A stretch of 13,587 nucleotides of DNA from Megamonas sp. UBA1792 (GTDB lineage: Bacteria > Bacillota_C > Negativicutes > Selenomonadales > Selenomonadaceae): positions 1 through 13,587 of the forward strand of contig DCFY01000053.1 in the NCBI GenBank assembly GCA_002315155.1, in the 5' to 3' direction. The notes below the pieces were generated by a model. It was given only the letters and a program-made list of their open reading frames with translations. It made no database searches and was not told the origin of the DNA. The position numbers and the translations under genes were made by a program. The first letter of the stretch is position 1; every line of letters begins with the position of its first letter. Shown here one piece after another: positions 1 through 7,249 of the stretch.

Positions 1-23
1 AATTTATGTATTTTTGCTTTCAT
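1..23 (-). CDS. scfB: Start of SCIFF radical SAM maturase (partial, runs off left edge)
   Basis: Only the first seven codons and two bases of the eighth are in the window: ATG at 23 reads M-K-A-K-I-H-K-(F/L). An AAGGAG ribosome binding site (about 29-34) sits 5-6 bases upstream of the ATG, so this is a real start. The short I-H-K-(F/L) beginning resembles what I recall of SCIFF maturases, which open with an (I/V)HKF segment. The gene directly follows the SCIFF precursor scfA on the same strand, which is the usual arrangement. Members of the family are radical SAM/SPASM enzymes that install thioether bonds from precursor cysteines to the alpha carbon of acceptor residues. The identity rests mostly on context, since no catalytic CxxxCxxC motif is visible here. 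Confidence 0.7.
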
Positions 24-98
24 TGCTTCTCCTTTTTATCCCTACAATTACGTAGTCTGCTGTACCTTGTATACATATCGATCCAATATGCAAGCATG

Positions 99-126
99 AA
101 AAGAGGGCTGTTTACACAGCCCTCTC
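99..126 (-). terminator. Hairpin between scfA and scfB: terminator or attenuator
   Basis: A perfect 10-bp inverted repeat, AGAGGGCTGT (102-111) with ACAGCCCTCT (116-125), encloses a 4-base loop. It extends one more A-T pair (101/126). Read on the minus strand it ends in only about four T residues before CATG, a weak U-tract. It lies 12 bases after the scfA stop and about 75 bases before the scfB start, with no convincing promoter between. I infer partial termination, leaving more precursor than maturase transcript. It could also act as a 3' stabilising structure. Confidence 0.65.
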
Positions 127-137
127 TTGCCGCCTGC

Positions 138-275
138 TTATTTTTCACAAACCTGATTTCCTACAGTGCAGGACGTCTTGCATGCAGACTGGCAGGACGC
201 CTGGCATTCACCACAGCCGCCCGTATGAACAGTACGCTGTAAGGAAGGTTTGTTAACCGTCTTAATGTGTTTCAT
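138..275 (-). CDS. scfA: SCIFF ranthipeptide precursor (six cysteines in forty-five residues)
   Basis: This 45-residue peptide is too short for most gene callers. It begins MKHIKTVNKPSLQRTVHTGG and then carries six cysteines at positions 21, 24, 28, 32, 36 and 43, ending Q-V-C-E-K. The leader, the GGCGEC junction and the cysteine spacing match the SCIFF family exactly as I know it. Members are ribosomally made peptides modified by a radical SAM/SPASM maturase, here scfB immediately downstream. In the characterised Clostridium thermocellum homologue, as I recall, a Cys32-Thr37 thioether forms; this peptide has Cys32 and Thr37 at the same positions. A strong AAGGAGG site (284-290) lies 8 bases before the ATG, and a dedicated promoter lies at 317-345. 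The mature product and its role are not established; a signalling role has been proposed for clostridial ranthipeptides. Confidence 0.96.
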   Translation of the reverse strand: MKHIKTVNKPSLQRTVHTGGCGECQASCQSACKTSCTVGNQVCEK

Positions 276-316
276 TCTTCTTACCTCCTTGCTGTACAAA
301 TTTGCTTTCTCTATTC

Positions 317-345
317 ATTGTAACTTTTTTCCCGTTGCTGTGCAA
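317..345 (-). promoter_or_regulatory. Sigma-A type promoter of scfA
   Basis: On the minus strand TTGCAC (340-345) and TACAAT (317-322) are separated by exactly 17 bases, a good housekeeping promoter. The predicted start near 310 gives a leader of about 35 bases ending in the strong scfA ribosome binding site. The -35 box begins 7 bases after the stop codon of the upstream secreted-protein gene, and no terminator lies between, so read-through from that operon may add to scfA expression. Confidence 0.8.
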
Positions 346-352
346 GTAGGGC

Positions 353-1528
353 CTACTTTGCTGGCAGCAAAATGATATCCACTGGCAAATTAGATGCTCC
401 TGGTGGGGAATACTCAAACCACAGGGAATTTACATTACTATAGGTTCCAAGATCCGCCATATCATTACGCCCTGGTTTTTCGCCAAAAAAAGTTGTCCCG
501 CTTGGTGTGAGCACAAGACTTTTTGCACCAAGTATTCCCGAACGTGCTGTCATCGCACCGGCATAGACACCGCCACGCGGGCTCAGATAGTAAGATGTCC
601 GTTCCCGTCCATTTGTCGGAATATGAATACTGTAGAGCACACCATAGTTACCATAGTTCGTCACGATACTGCCATCTGTTGCATCAATTCCTGTACGATA
701 GCGATCAGCTTTATTATCACCAATCGTAACATAGACTGCGCCATCACGCTCTGGATCATAACTTTTTTCACTCATGAGTACACGATCCATACCGGCAAAG
801 GTCCCACGCAAGCGCTGTGAATCTTTTGGCAAAACCTTGGCAGTATCAACAAACGTATACGGATCTGCATCCGTCGGATACATTACGACGGTCACTCGTA
901 CCGGGTTCTTCGCTGTAAAGTCAAAAACTCCATAGACAAGCTGTCCCGGTTTAACAACAGTCTGGTCCATTTGTGATTGCAAAAGGCGCTTCGTATGACC
1001 ATCAATATAGATGCTTTCATGTTTTGCTTCACCAAAATACTTAGTCTGCGTTATCTTGCCAACGTCGAGATAATCATCACTTGGTCCCCCCATGGCACCA
1101 CGCGTGATAACAACCGAAGTATCATCCACAGACTGATTTTCCAAAATAACAGCGATTTTTTTATTTGCATCTGTATTGTTTAAATGATAATAAAGAATAC
1201 GGGCCTTTCCCTGTATCGTATCAGTATAAAGGATACCATCGCTCCCAACAGCTTCCGGACTATCCGAAAAAATCAGCGTCCCCCCGACATCTGCTGATTC
1301 CACGCTCCATGGCTTCATCGTATTGATTCCGGGTTTTTGATTTTTTCCGTTAGCATCTTTTTCATATATTCGGCTTGTTGTCTTTGTATCGGATACGTCT
1401 GTACCACGTGCTACGACAATTGTTGTGCCCCGGTCTGACAAATGACGTTCTGCCGATACCGGAGAAACTTCTGCAATAAGCAGACAGGCAAACACTGCAC
1501 AGATAAATATTTTTTCTATCGATTTCAT
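353..1528 (-). CDS. Secreted protein of unknown function
   Basis: The product is 391 residues with a classic signal peptide: a short basic start (MKSIEK), a hydrophobic core at about 7-19 and a likely cleavage after VSA (residue 26). The exported part has no catalytic motif I recognise. Features include a YYHLNNT stretch near 113-119, a beta-rich segment with GAMGGPSDDYLDVGK at 144-158, and a C-terminal region ending DIILLPAK. These resemble, from memory, the C-terminal part of copper-amine-oxidase-like/stalk-domain exported proteins of Firmicutes; that match is tentative. It has no LPXTG anchor or lipobox, so it is probably released or loosely wall-associated. It is the last gene of the rapZ operon, 34 bases after the deacetylase stop, with GGAGG upstream at a rather long spacing of 13 bases. 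The neighbours suggest an envelope role; the function is unknown. Confidence 0.8.
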   Translation of the reverse strand: MKSIEKIFICAVFACLLIAEVSPVSAERHLSDRGTTIVVARGTDVSDTKTTSRIYEKDANGKNQKPGINTMKPWSVESADVGGTLIFSDSPEAVGSDGILYTDTIQGKARILYYHLNNTDANKKIAVILENQSVDDTSVVITRGAMGGPSDDYLDVGKITQTKYFGEAKHESIYIDGHTKRLLQSQMDQTVVKPGQLVYGVFDFTAKNPVRVTVVMYPTDADPYTFVDTAKVLPKDSQRLRGTFAGMDRVLMSEKSYDPERDGAVYVTIGDNKADRYRTGIDATDGSIVTNYGNYGVLYSIHIPTNGRERTSYYLSPRGGVYAGAMTARSGILGAKSLVLTPSGTTFFGEKPGRNDMADLGTYSNVNSLWFEYSPPGASNLPVDIILLPAK

Positions 1529-1562
1529 TGTTTCTTTAATTCCTCCAGCTTTCTCTATGATC

Positions 1563-2345
1563 TTAATGTTGCTTGATACCCAGTCGTGTAAAAATTTCTG
1601 CCTTAAAAAGTCTCAATTTGAACTCCATTAAGCCAAAATGCGGCCGGGCTATATTCGTTCGCTGCAACAGATATGGATCTGTCCCAAATGTATTGAGTCC
1701 AGCATCACCAGTAACTGCTGCAAGATAATCATTCTCCTTTAGTTCTTTTATCGCTGTACTGTTTACAGCTCCATTCGGGTAAGAAAAAAAATATACCGTA
1801 CGGATACCATTCCATTCAAGCAGTAATTTTGACAACCGTATCTCATCGCCGATTTCCTTGTCGCTCAGTGTTGTAAGCGGTTGATGATTCGCCGTATGAC
1901 TGCCAATTTCAATACCGCGGCCTTGCATATCACGAAGCATATCCCATGTCAGATAACCATCCAGTCCAATATCGTTTGTGACCATGAACAGCGTTGCCTT
2001 CATGCCGCGTTTCTCCAAGATCGGCAGCAATTCTGTATAGTTATCAATATAGCCGTCATCAAACGACAGTATAATTGACTTTGCCGGAAGATCCATCTTA
2101 CCTTTTTTCGCCTTCATAAAATCCAGCATTGATATTGTCGTATACCCCGCACCTTTGAGATAATCCATCTGAGCAGCAAAGTCCTCGGGATCTACATTAT
2201 ATATCTCTTTATCCGTATGATTCACCATGTGATATTCGAGTATCTGTATCCCTTTCGGCGGTACTGACACCGTATAGACCGCAAAAAGCGCTGCAGTCAC
2301 AAAAACTAGGACAAGCAGCGCTATCCCTGATTTTTTACATTTCAA
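1563..2345 (-). CDS. Membrane-anchored polysaccharide deacetylase (NodB domain)
   Basis: The 260-residue product starts with an uncleaved-looking N-terminal membrane segment (about 8-28), placing the catalytic domain outside the cell. The NodB-fold motifs are present in order: SFDDGY at 94-99 (catalytic and metal-binding aspartates D96/D97), HTANH at 150-154 (metal-binding H150 and H154), and SYPNG at 188-192, a variant of the usual R-P-Y/F-G motif. A YHMV segment near 38 is typical of the IcaB/PgaB-like group. The family removes N- or O-acetyl groups from peptidoglycan, poly-N-acetylglucosamine or related polymers; the substrate here is unknown. The gene starts 3 bases after the whiA stop, with its AAGG-type ribosome binding site inside the end of whiA, so translation is probably coupled. 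It is the fourth gene of the rapZ operon. Confidence 0.9.
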   Translation of the reverse strand: MKCKKSGIALLVLVFVTAALFAVYTVSVPPKGIQILEYHMVNHTDKEIYNVDPEDFAAQMDYLKGAGYTTISMLDFMKAKKGKMDLPAKSIILSFDDGYIDNYTELLPILEKRGMKATLFMVTNDIGLDGYLTWDMLRDMQGRGIEIGSHTANHQPLTTLSDKEIGDEIRLSKLLLEWNGIRTVYFFSYPNGAVNSTAIKELKENDYLAAVTGDAGLNTFGTDPYLLQRTNIARPHFGLMEFKLRLFKAEIFTRLGIKQH

Positions 2346-2348
2346 AAA

Positions 2349-3284
2349 TTATTCACCTTCTGTTAAGTCCTCCACTAATTTCGCCAACTTTCGCAAGCGA
2401 TGATTGATGCCGGACTTGCCAATGCCCAGGATCTTCGCCAGTTCACTAAGTGTCGCATCCGGATTCGCCAGACGCGCCTCAGCAACTTCTCGCAACTGCT
2501 CCGGCAAACTTTGCATTCCATCGTGCACAGCAATATAGCGTATATTTTCGATCTGCTTCACAGAAGCATTCACTGTCTTCTGCAAATTTGCTGTCTCACA
2601 GTTCACGAGACGATTAACCTGATTACGTATCTCCTTAAGATTACGAGCAATCTCAAAAGACTGAAGTGCCTCATTTGCTCCGATCATGCCAAGAAAATCC
2701 ATAATGGCATCACCTTCTTTGATGTAAACAATATAATCGCCTTTCCTGTCAGTAATACCAACAGGAAAATCCATTTTATGCAAAAGCGAAAGCAACAGTT
2801 CAGAAAATGCTGAGCTCCCTGTTACCAGCTCTAGATGATAACTGCCCTCCGGTCGGTTCACACTGCCTCCACCAAGGAAAGCACCGCGAAGATATGCCCG
2901 ACGACAGCATTGGCGGCGAAGTATTGCACTATCACTGCCGACATTAAAGCTCTCCCCATGCATAAGTCCAAGTCGCTCCAACAGTGCGCTGACTTCCCTT
3001 GATGGCACGACACTCACGCAATAGCTGTTGTTCTTCTTAAGACGCCGTGATCGGCTCACCATGACCTCGGTCCGCACATGATCCATCTCTTTTAAAAGTG
3101 TTAATGTTTTTCGCGCTACGGCAGCGTTCTCCGTTCTAAAATTTAGTCCCAGTGTACGATTGGGGCCGAGCGTCATCGTTGCACCCATACGTAAAAGTGC
3201 CGCAAGCTCTGCTGTACGACAGCAGCTTTCCTCATACATGAGCCGTGCCAGCTCATTCTTGACTTCCGTTGCAAATGACGGCAT
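2349..3284 (-). CDS. whiA: DNA-binding protein WhiA
   Basis: This 311-residue protein has the WhiA layout. The N-terminal half is a degenerate LAGLIDADG homing-endonuclease-like fold, with SFATEVKNELAR at 3-14, CCR at 21-23 and RGAFLGGGSVNRPEGSYHLE at 133-152. The C-terminal helix-turn-helix spans about 262-303 (LSELAKILGIGKSGINHRLR). WhiA controls sporulation genes in Streptomyces; in non-sporulating or Bacillus-type Firmicutes it affects cell division and chromosome segregation rather than acting as a classical regulator. It follows yvcK after 13 bases with an AAGGAAGG ribosome binding site, in the conserved rapZ-yvcK-whiA order. The length is normal and the start is well supported. Confidence 0.97.
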   Translation of the reverse strand: MPSFATEVKNELARLMYEESCCRTAELAALLRMGATMTLGPNRTLGLNFRTENAAVARKTLTLLKEMDHVRTEVMVSRSRRLKKNNSYCVSVVPSREVSALLERLGLMHGESFNVGSDSAILRRQCCRRAYLRGAFLGGGSVNRPEGSYHLELVTGSSAFSELLLSLLHKMDFPVGITDRKGDYIVYIKEGDAIMDFLGMIGANEALQSFEIARNLKEIRNQVNRLVNCETANLQKTVNASVKQIENIRYIAVHDGMQSLPEQLREVAEARLANPDATLSELAKILGIGKSGINHRLRKLAKLVEDLTEGE

Positions 3285-3297
3285 TTTCGTACCTTCC

Positions 3298-4632
3298 TTA
3301 TTCTAAGCGATTATCCCGGATATAGTAATCCTTGAGTCCCTCATTTGATTTGAGTCCATATACCATCTTCATAACATTACGTGAAAGCTTCACCGAATCA
3401 TGATGAATCACATTCGTTTCGCTGATAATATCTGCTTTTACAAAGCCAATCCCCATCGCATTCAAGGCTTCCTCATCTACTTCTACTGGGTAAGCGCCCT
3501 TCTTTGCATAATATTTTTGCATTTCCATTGTTATCGGGGCCGAATTCACAAGCACATAATCAATTGCACCCTTCCCGGCATGATCAATAATCGCCTTCGC
3601 ATGCATAGAAGCTGTATAGCCATCCGTTTCACCCGGCTGCGTCATAACATTACAAATATAGATTTTGACGGCCTTGCTGTTACGAAGTGTCTCTGCCACT
3701 CCTTCAACAAGAAGATTTGGCATAATGCTGGTATAGAGGCTTCCCGGTCCCAGAACAACGGCATCAGCATTTCGTATCGCTTCAAGCGACGACTCTACGG
3801 GCTTGACATGTTCAGGGAAAAGATGAACACGATAAATGTGTTTTTTAACAAGTGGTATCTGTGATTCACCTTCAACCGTTGTGCCATCAGTCATCGTTGC
3901 ATCCAAGCGCACTGATTCTGTACTTGCTGGCAATACACGTCCCTTTACAGCAAGTACCTTACTGGACTCCTTAAGTGCCTTTTCCACATCACCTGTAACC
4001 TCTGTCATTGCTGCAATAAAAAGATTGCCAAAACTATGACCGGCAAGTTCGCTGGTGCCTCCAAAGCGATGCTGAAAAAGCTTTTCCATTAAAGGTTCCG
4101 TATCGGCAAGCGCAACAAGACAGTTTCTTAAATCGCCTGGTGGAATGATTCCCAACTCTTCACGTAAACGACCAGATGATCCCCCATCATCAGCCACCGT
4201 TACAACTGCAGTGACATTACTTGTAGCCTCCTTGATGCCTCGGAGCAAAACAGAAAGTCCCGTGCCACCGCCAATAACCGTAACTGCCGGGCCACGACCC
4301 AGCTTACGCTTTTCATAAATAAGATCGACCAGACGATCTGAACTATCCGGTAAAAGCACCGTAATAACCGAACGAATAATCATTCGTGTCGCAAGCAGCA
4401 TAATCAAAGAACCCATCACGACAACAATCGCACCGACAAGTGTCGTAAACATATAATTATAGGTGCCAGTCCAGAGATAAACCATCCGAAAAATGGTTTC
4501 TTCAATATTGTCAATATATTTATAGTTGAATATTACGGCAAGTCCAAGACTAACCAGCATAACACCTATAGCAAAAAGAAACAGCCATCGCTTAAAGCGC
4601 ATGCCAGGATAAAGCCATTTTAACAAATGCAT
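3298..4632 (-). CDS. yvcK: YvcK/GlmR-type gluconeogenesis factor with N-terminal membrane segments
   Basis: The product has 444 residues. Residues about 112-430 form the CofD/YvcK fold, with GGGTG at 121-125, DDGGSSGRLR at 148-157, PPGDLRN at 164-170, GPGSLYTS at 295-302 and NVMTQPGETDGY at 328-339. In Bacillus the homologue (GlmR) binds UDP-GlcNAc and directs carbon to cell-wall precursors during growth on gluconeogenic sources. This copy is longer than the roughly 320-residue Bacillus protein because of a 110-residue N-terminal extension with two predicted membrane helices (about 15-36 and 61-86), which would tether the sugar-nucleotide-binding domain to the membrane. It lies 21 bases after rapZ with a GAGGGAG ribosome binding site. 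Family assignment is firm; the membrane location is inferred from hydrophobicity. Confidence 0.96.
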   Translation of the reverse strand: MHLLKWLYPGMRFKRWLFLFAIGVMLVSLGLAVIFNYKYIDNIEETIFRMVYLWTGTYNYMFTTLVGAIVVVMGSLIMLLATRMIIRSVITVLLPDSSDRLVDLIYEKRKLGRGPAVTVIGGGTGLSVLLRGIKEATSNVTAVVTVADDGGSSGRLREELGIIPPGDLRNCLVALADTEPLMEKLFQHRFGGTSELAGHSFGNLFIAAMTEVTGDVEKALKESSKVLAVKGRVLPASTESVRLDATMTDGTTVEGESQIPLVKKHIYRVHLFPEHVKPVESSLEAIRNADAVVLGPGSLYTSIMPNLLVEGVAETLRNSKAVKIYICNVMTQPGETDGYTASMHAKAIIDHAGKGAIDYVLVNSAPITMEMQKYYAKKGAYPVEVDEEALNAMGIGFVKADIISETNVIHHDSVKLSRNVMKMVYGLKSNEGLKDYYIRDNRLE

Positions 4633-4653
4633 ATTTCTCCCTCAAATCCGATA

Positions 4654-5556
4654 TTAGCTTTCTTGTCTGACATGCTCGTGAACATCATTCTTCATAAGAT
4701 CACGATGTTCAAGATTTGCCAGATAGCCGCGCGCACATAAGAAATCAAAAACATGTTTGGCTATATATACAGAGCGATGCATACCGCCCGTACAACCAAT
4801 CGCTATAACAAGCTGACTCTTGCCTTCTTTGACGTACTGTGGCATAAGGAATTCGATCATATCATCAAGCTTCTCCTCAAACTGCTGGGTAACCTGCCAT
4901 TTCTTTATATACTCCGCTACTTCCGGTACAGCTCCACTCTTGTGGCGCATCGACTCGATATAGAACGGATTTGGCAAAAAACGTACATCCAAAACCATAT
5001 CTGCATCAAGCGGCATTCCAAACTTAAACCCAAAAGAAAGGACATTGATGCCCATTTTTTCACCCTGGGAATTACCAAACAACCGCAAAATCTTCTCCTT
5101 GAGCTCCCCTTTCTTGATCTCAGAAGTGTCAATAATATACGTAGCCTTATTGCGTACAAGTGCCAATCGTTCACGTTCCTTGGCTATCCCCTCGGATATA
5201 CGAGAGCTCGGTGCCATTGGATGACGGCGGCGCGTTTCCTTATAGCGGCGAATAATCGCTGCATCCGATGCATCCATAAAAAGCATTTCATACTGCTGGT
5301 TATCCCGATCCATATCATCAAGAACATGGACAAATGTATCAAAAAACTCTCTGCTGCGTGTATCTACAACAAGTACGACCTTCTGTACATGCCCGGCTGA
5401 ATGGGCACAGAGCTCCGCAAACTTTGGAATAAATACAGGTGGAAGATTATCCACGCAAAAATAGCCAAGATCCTCCATATGGCGGCAAACCTGTGTTTTT
5501 CCACTCCCAGACATCCCTGTAACAATAATCAAATGAAACGTTTCCTCTGTCTCCAT
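4654..5556 (-). CDS. rapZ: RNase adapter/nucleotide-binding protein RapZ (YvcJ)
   Basis: A 300-residue P-loop protein of normal family length. Walker A is GMSGSGKT at 14-21, followed by VDNLPP at 35-40, VRFLPNPFY at 191-199 and the C-terminal signature IGCTGGMHRSV at 253-263. In Escherichia coli RapZ binds GlcN6P and directs RNase E-dependent decay of the small RNA GlmZ, controlling GlmS; in Gram-positives the YvcJ protein hydrolyses GTP and its RNA role is less clear. The C-terminal signature has Met where K or Q is commonly found between GG and HRS. It is the first gene of the operon. The start at 5556 is supported by GGAGG 8 bases upstream and by the promoter at 5597-5625. Pairing with yvcK suggests control of aminosugar and cell-wall precursor supply. 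Confidence 0.97.
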   Translation of the reverse strand: METEETFHLIIVTGMSGSGKTQVCRHMEDLGYFCVDNLPPVFIPKFAELCAHSAGHVQKVVLVVDTRSREFFDTFVHVLDDMDRDNQQYEMLFMDASDAAIIRRYKETRRRHPMAPSSRISEGIAKERERLALVRNKATYIIDTSEIKKGELKEKILRLFGNSQGEKMGINVLSFGFKFGMPLDADMVLDVRFLPNPFYIESMRHKSGAVPEVAEYIKKWQVTQQFEEKLDDMIEFLMPQYVKEGKSQLVIAIGCTGGMHRSVYIAKHVFDFLCARGYLANLEHRDLMKNDVHEHVRQES

Positions 5557-5596
5557 TCCCTCACCTCCATAGGATTTCTATCTTCAATCTAGTTCA

Positions 5597-5625
5597 ATTA
5601 TAAGATAAAGCACCCTAAACTGCAA
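5597..5625 (-). promoter_or_regulatory. Promoter of the rapZ-yvcK-whiA operon
   Basis: The minus strand carries TTGCAG (5620-5625), a 17-base spacer and a perfect TATAAT (5597-5602). The predicted start near 5590 gives a leader of about 34 bases containing the GGAGG site of rapZ. The -35 box is one base from the stop codon of the upstream HAD gene, with no terminator between, so HAD transcripts probably also run into rapZ. Confidence 0.85.
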
Positions 5626-5626
5626 A

Positions 5627-6427
5627 TCAAGCCAGCACAAATCGTTCAATGGCTTTACCTACACCATCCTCATCACAACTGTCTGTTACAAAATCTGCCA
5701 GGGCCCTGGCCTGTGGCAAACCATTTGCCGTTACGATGCTGAGGCCGGCAAATTCAAGCATTTCGAGATCATTATCTGCATTGCCGCAGACCATGACTTC
5801 TTTCGGAGTAAGCCCCAGTGACTGTATAAGCTTTTCCAGGCCAACTGCCTTATTCATTCCCGGCGGCGTGAGATCAACGCTGACACCTGTGTTCTGCTGC
5901 GGCCGCAGTTTACCCGCGAACGTATGGCTGAGCTGCTTCACAATTGCCGGAATCTCTCCCTCAAAATTACGAATGACAATCTGAATCACATTTTCGGTAT
6001 AGGAAAGAAAATCATTCCCCACCTCGATAACATGAAAATCCTTTACCGTCTGATATGCCTTAAACATCTTTGGTCGAAAATCCTCGGCATAAACATCATT
6101 ACCAATATACCACTGCGCATACCAGCCTTTTTCATGACATAATGTCAGCACATCACGGACTACATCTGCATCATAATGCTTTATAAAAAGCGGCACATCG
6201 GTATCAAGTGCCTGCACAACTGTGCCATTACAGCAGATGAGCGGTACATTTGCCGATATTTCCCGGCCAAAATACGCAGCCGCCATATACATACGGCCCG
6301 TTGCAATCGTCACGCCGATTCCCTTTTCTTCTGCCGCCCGTATGGCCGCAAGATTTCGTGCTGATATGAGTTTACCTGAATTGAGCAATGTTCCGTCGAG
6401 ATCCATTGCAATAAGCTTTATTGCCAT
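5627..6427 (-). CDS. Cof-type HAD phosphatase, paralogue with altered motif IV
   Basis: A 266-residue member of the Cof/YidA (HAD-IIB) family of cytosolic sugar-phosphate or nucleotide phosphatases. Motif I is DLDGT with D9 nucleophile and D11 acid/base, motif II is T43 in TIATGR, and motif III is K193. The family's motif IV is normally GDxxND; here it reads GNADND (215-220), so the first metal-binding aspartate is Asn216. The following segment VTANGLPQAR also departs from the usual AMGNA. Activity may be reduced or metal preference altered. It is the downstream copy of a tandem pair, 21 bases after its paralogue, with every motif at the same residue number. A GGGGG ribosome binding site lies about 12 bases upstream. 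Substrate unknown. Confidence 0.9.
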   Translation of the reverse strand: MAIKLIAMDLDGTLLNSGKLISARNLAAIRAAEEKGIGVTIATGRMYMAAAYFGREISANVPLICCNGTVVQALDTDVPLFIKHYDADVVRDVLTLCHEKGWYAQWYIGNDVYAEDFRPKMFKAYQTVKDFHVIEVGNDFLSYTENVIQIVIRNFEGEIPAIVKQLSHTFAGKLRPQQNTGVSVDLTPPGMNKAVGLEKLIQSLGLTPKEVMVCGNADNDLEMLEFAGLSIVTANGLPQARALADFVTDSCDEDGVGKAIERFVLA

Positions 6428-6448
6428 CGTTTCTGTTTTCCCCCGAAT

Positions 6449-7249
6449 TTATTTTAGTACGTACTTCCGAATCGCTGCAGCCACACCGTCATGTGAGCAG
6501 TCTGCTGTTTCATAGTTACAAACCGCCTTCACCTTATCATTTGCATTTCCCATCGCCACACTATGACCAGCCGCCTTAAGCATTGGCAGATCATTGTTTG
6601 AATCACCAATTGCCATGGTCTCTTCTTTTTCCAAACCAAGTTTTTGGAGAAGTTTTTCCAATGCCGTTGCTTTATTCACACCAATACTGATAATTTCCGC
6701 ATAATTCGGATTTGATTTTACCGGAAATACACGAGTACCAAAGGCTTCTCTAAGTTCTGCCACAACTTTATCCGTTTCTTCAGCACCACTCGTAATAACA
6801 AGCATCTTCGGTACATGTTCTGTCTTTTCATAAAGACCTTCAGGCCCGACAGTTTCACCTTTAATACCGGCAAGCTCCTCATAGGCACGAGCCTTAGCGG
6901 AATGTTCTGCAAAATAAAGCTTATCATCCTTGTAAATCTGGATAAACCATTTTTTCTTCAGGCAATAGGTCAGAACATCTTTGACATCCTGTGACTTCAA
7001 ATACGATTCAAAAAGAACCTTACCCGAAACCGACTTAATAAGTGCACCATTATACGTAATAATCGGCACATCGACCTCTAACTGTTTTGCATAAGGAAGT
7101 GCGGATATATACATACGGCCCGTTGCGATCGTAACGATCGTTTCCTGTGCAACGGCCTCCTGAATTGCTTTTTTGTTTTCCGCTGAAATTCTATGCTTCT
7201 TATCCAGCAGTGTTCCATCAAGATCTGTAACAAATAACTTGATTGCCAT
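6449..7249 (-). CDS. Cof-type HAD phosphatase, canonical paralogue
   Basis: A 266-residue HAD-IIB phosphatase with all four motifs intact: DLDGT (D9, D11), TIATGR (T43), K193 in VNKATALEKL and GDSNND (215-220). The start at 7249 (MAIKLF) is preferred over an upstream in-frame ATG at 7279, because AGAGGGGG lies about 6 bases before it and because it makes the protein exactly as long as its tandem paralogue, which also begins MAIKL. The family hydrolyses small phosphorylated metabolites such as sugar phosphates, FMN-like compounds or pyridoxal phosphate; the sequence does not tell which. It is the first gene of the pair and lies downstream of the mdh terminator, so it needs its own promoter. 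Only a TATACT -10-like hexamer at 7268-7273 without a good -35 is visible. Confidence 0.92.
   Translation of the reverse strand: MAIKLFVTDLDGTLLDKKHRISAENKKAIQEAVAQETIVTIATGRMYISALPYAKQLEVDVPIITYNGALIKSVSGKVLFESYLKSQDVKDVLTYCLKKKWFIQIYKDDKLYFAEHSAKARAYEELAGIKGETVGPEGLYEKTEHVPKMLVITSGAEETDKVVAELREAFGTRVFPVKSNPNYAEIISIGVNKATALEKLLQKLGLEKEETMAIGDSNNDLPMLKAAGHSVAMGNANDKVKAVCNYETADCSHDGVAAAIRKYVLK

Noticed and set aside
4753..5400. A 215-codon plus-strand open frame opposite rapZ
   Set aside because: It is a shadow of the rapZ coding sequence, with no recognisable motif or start signal.
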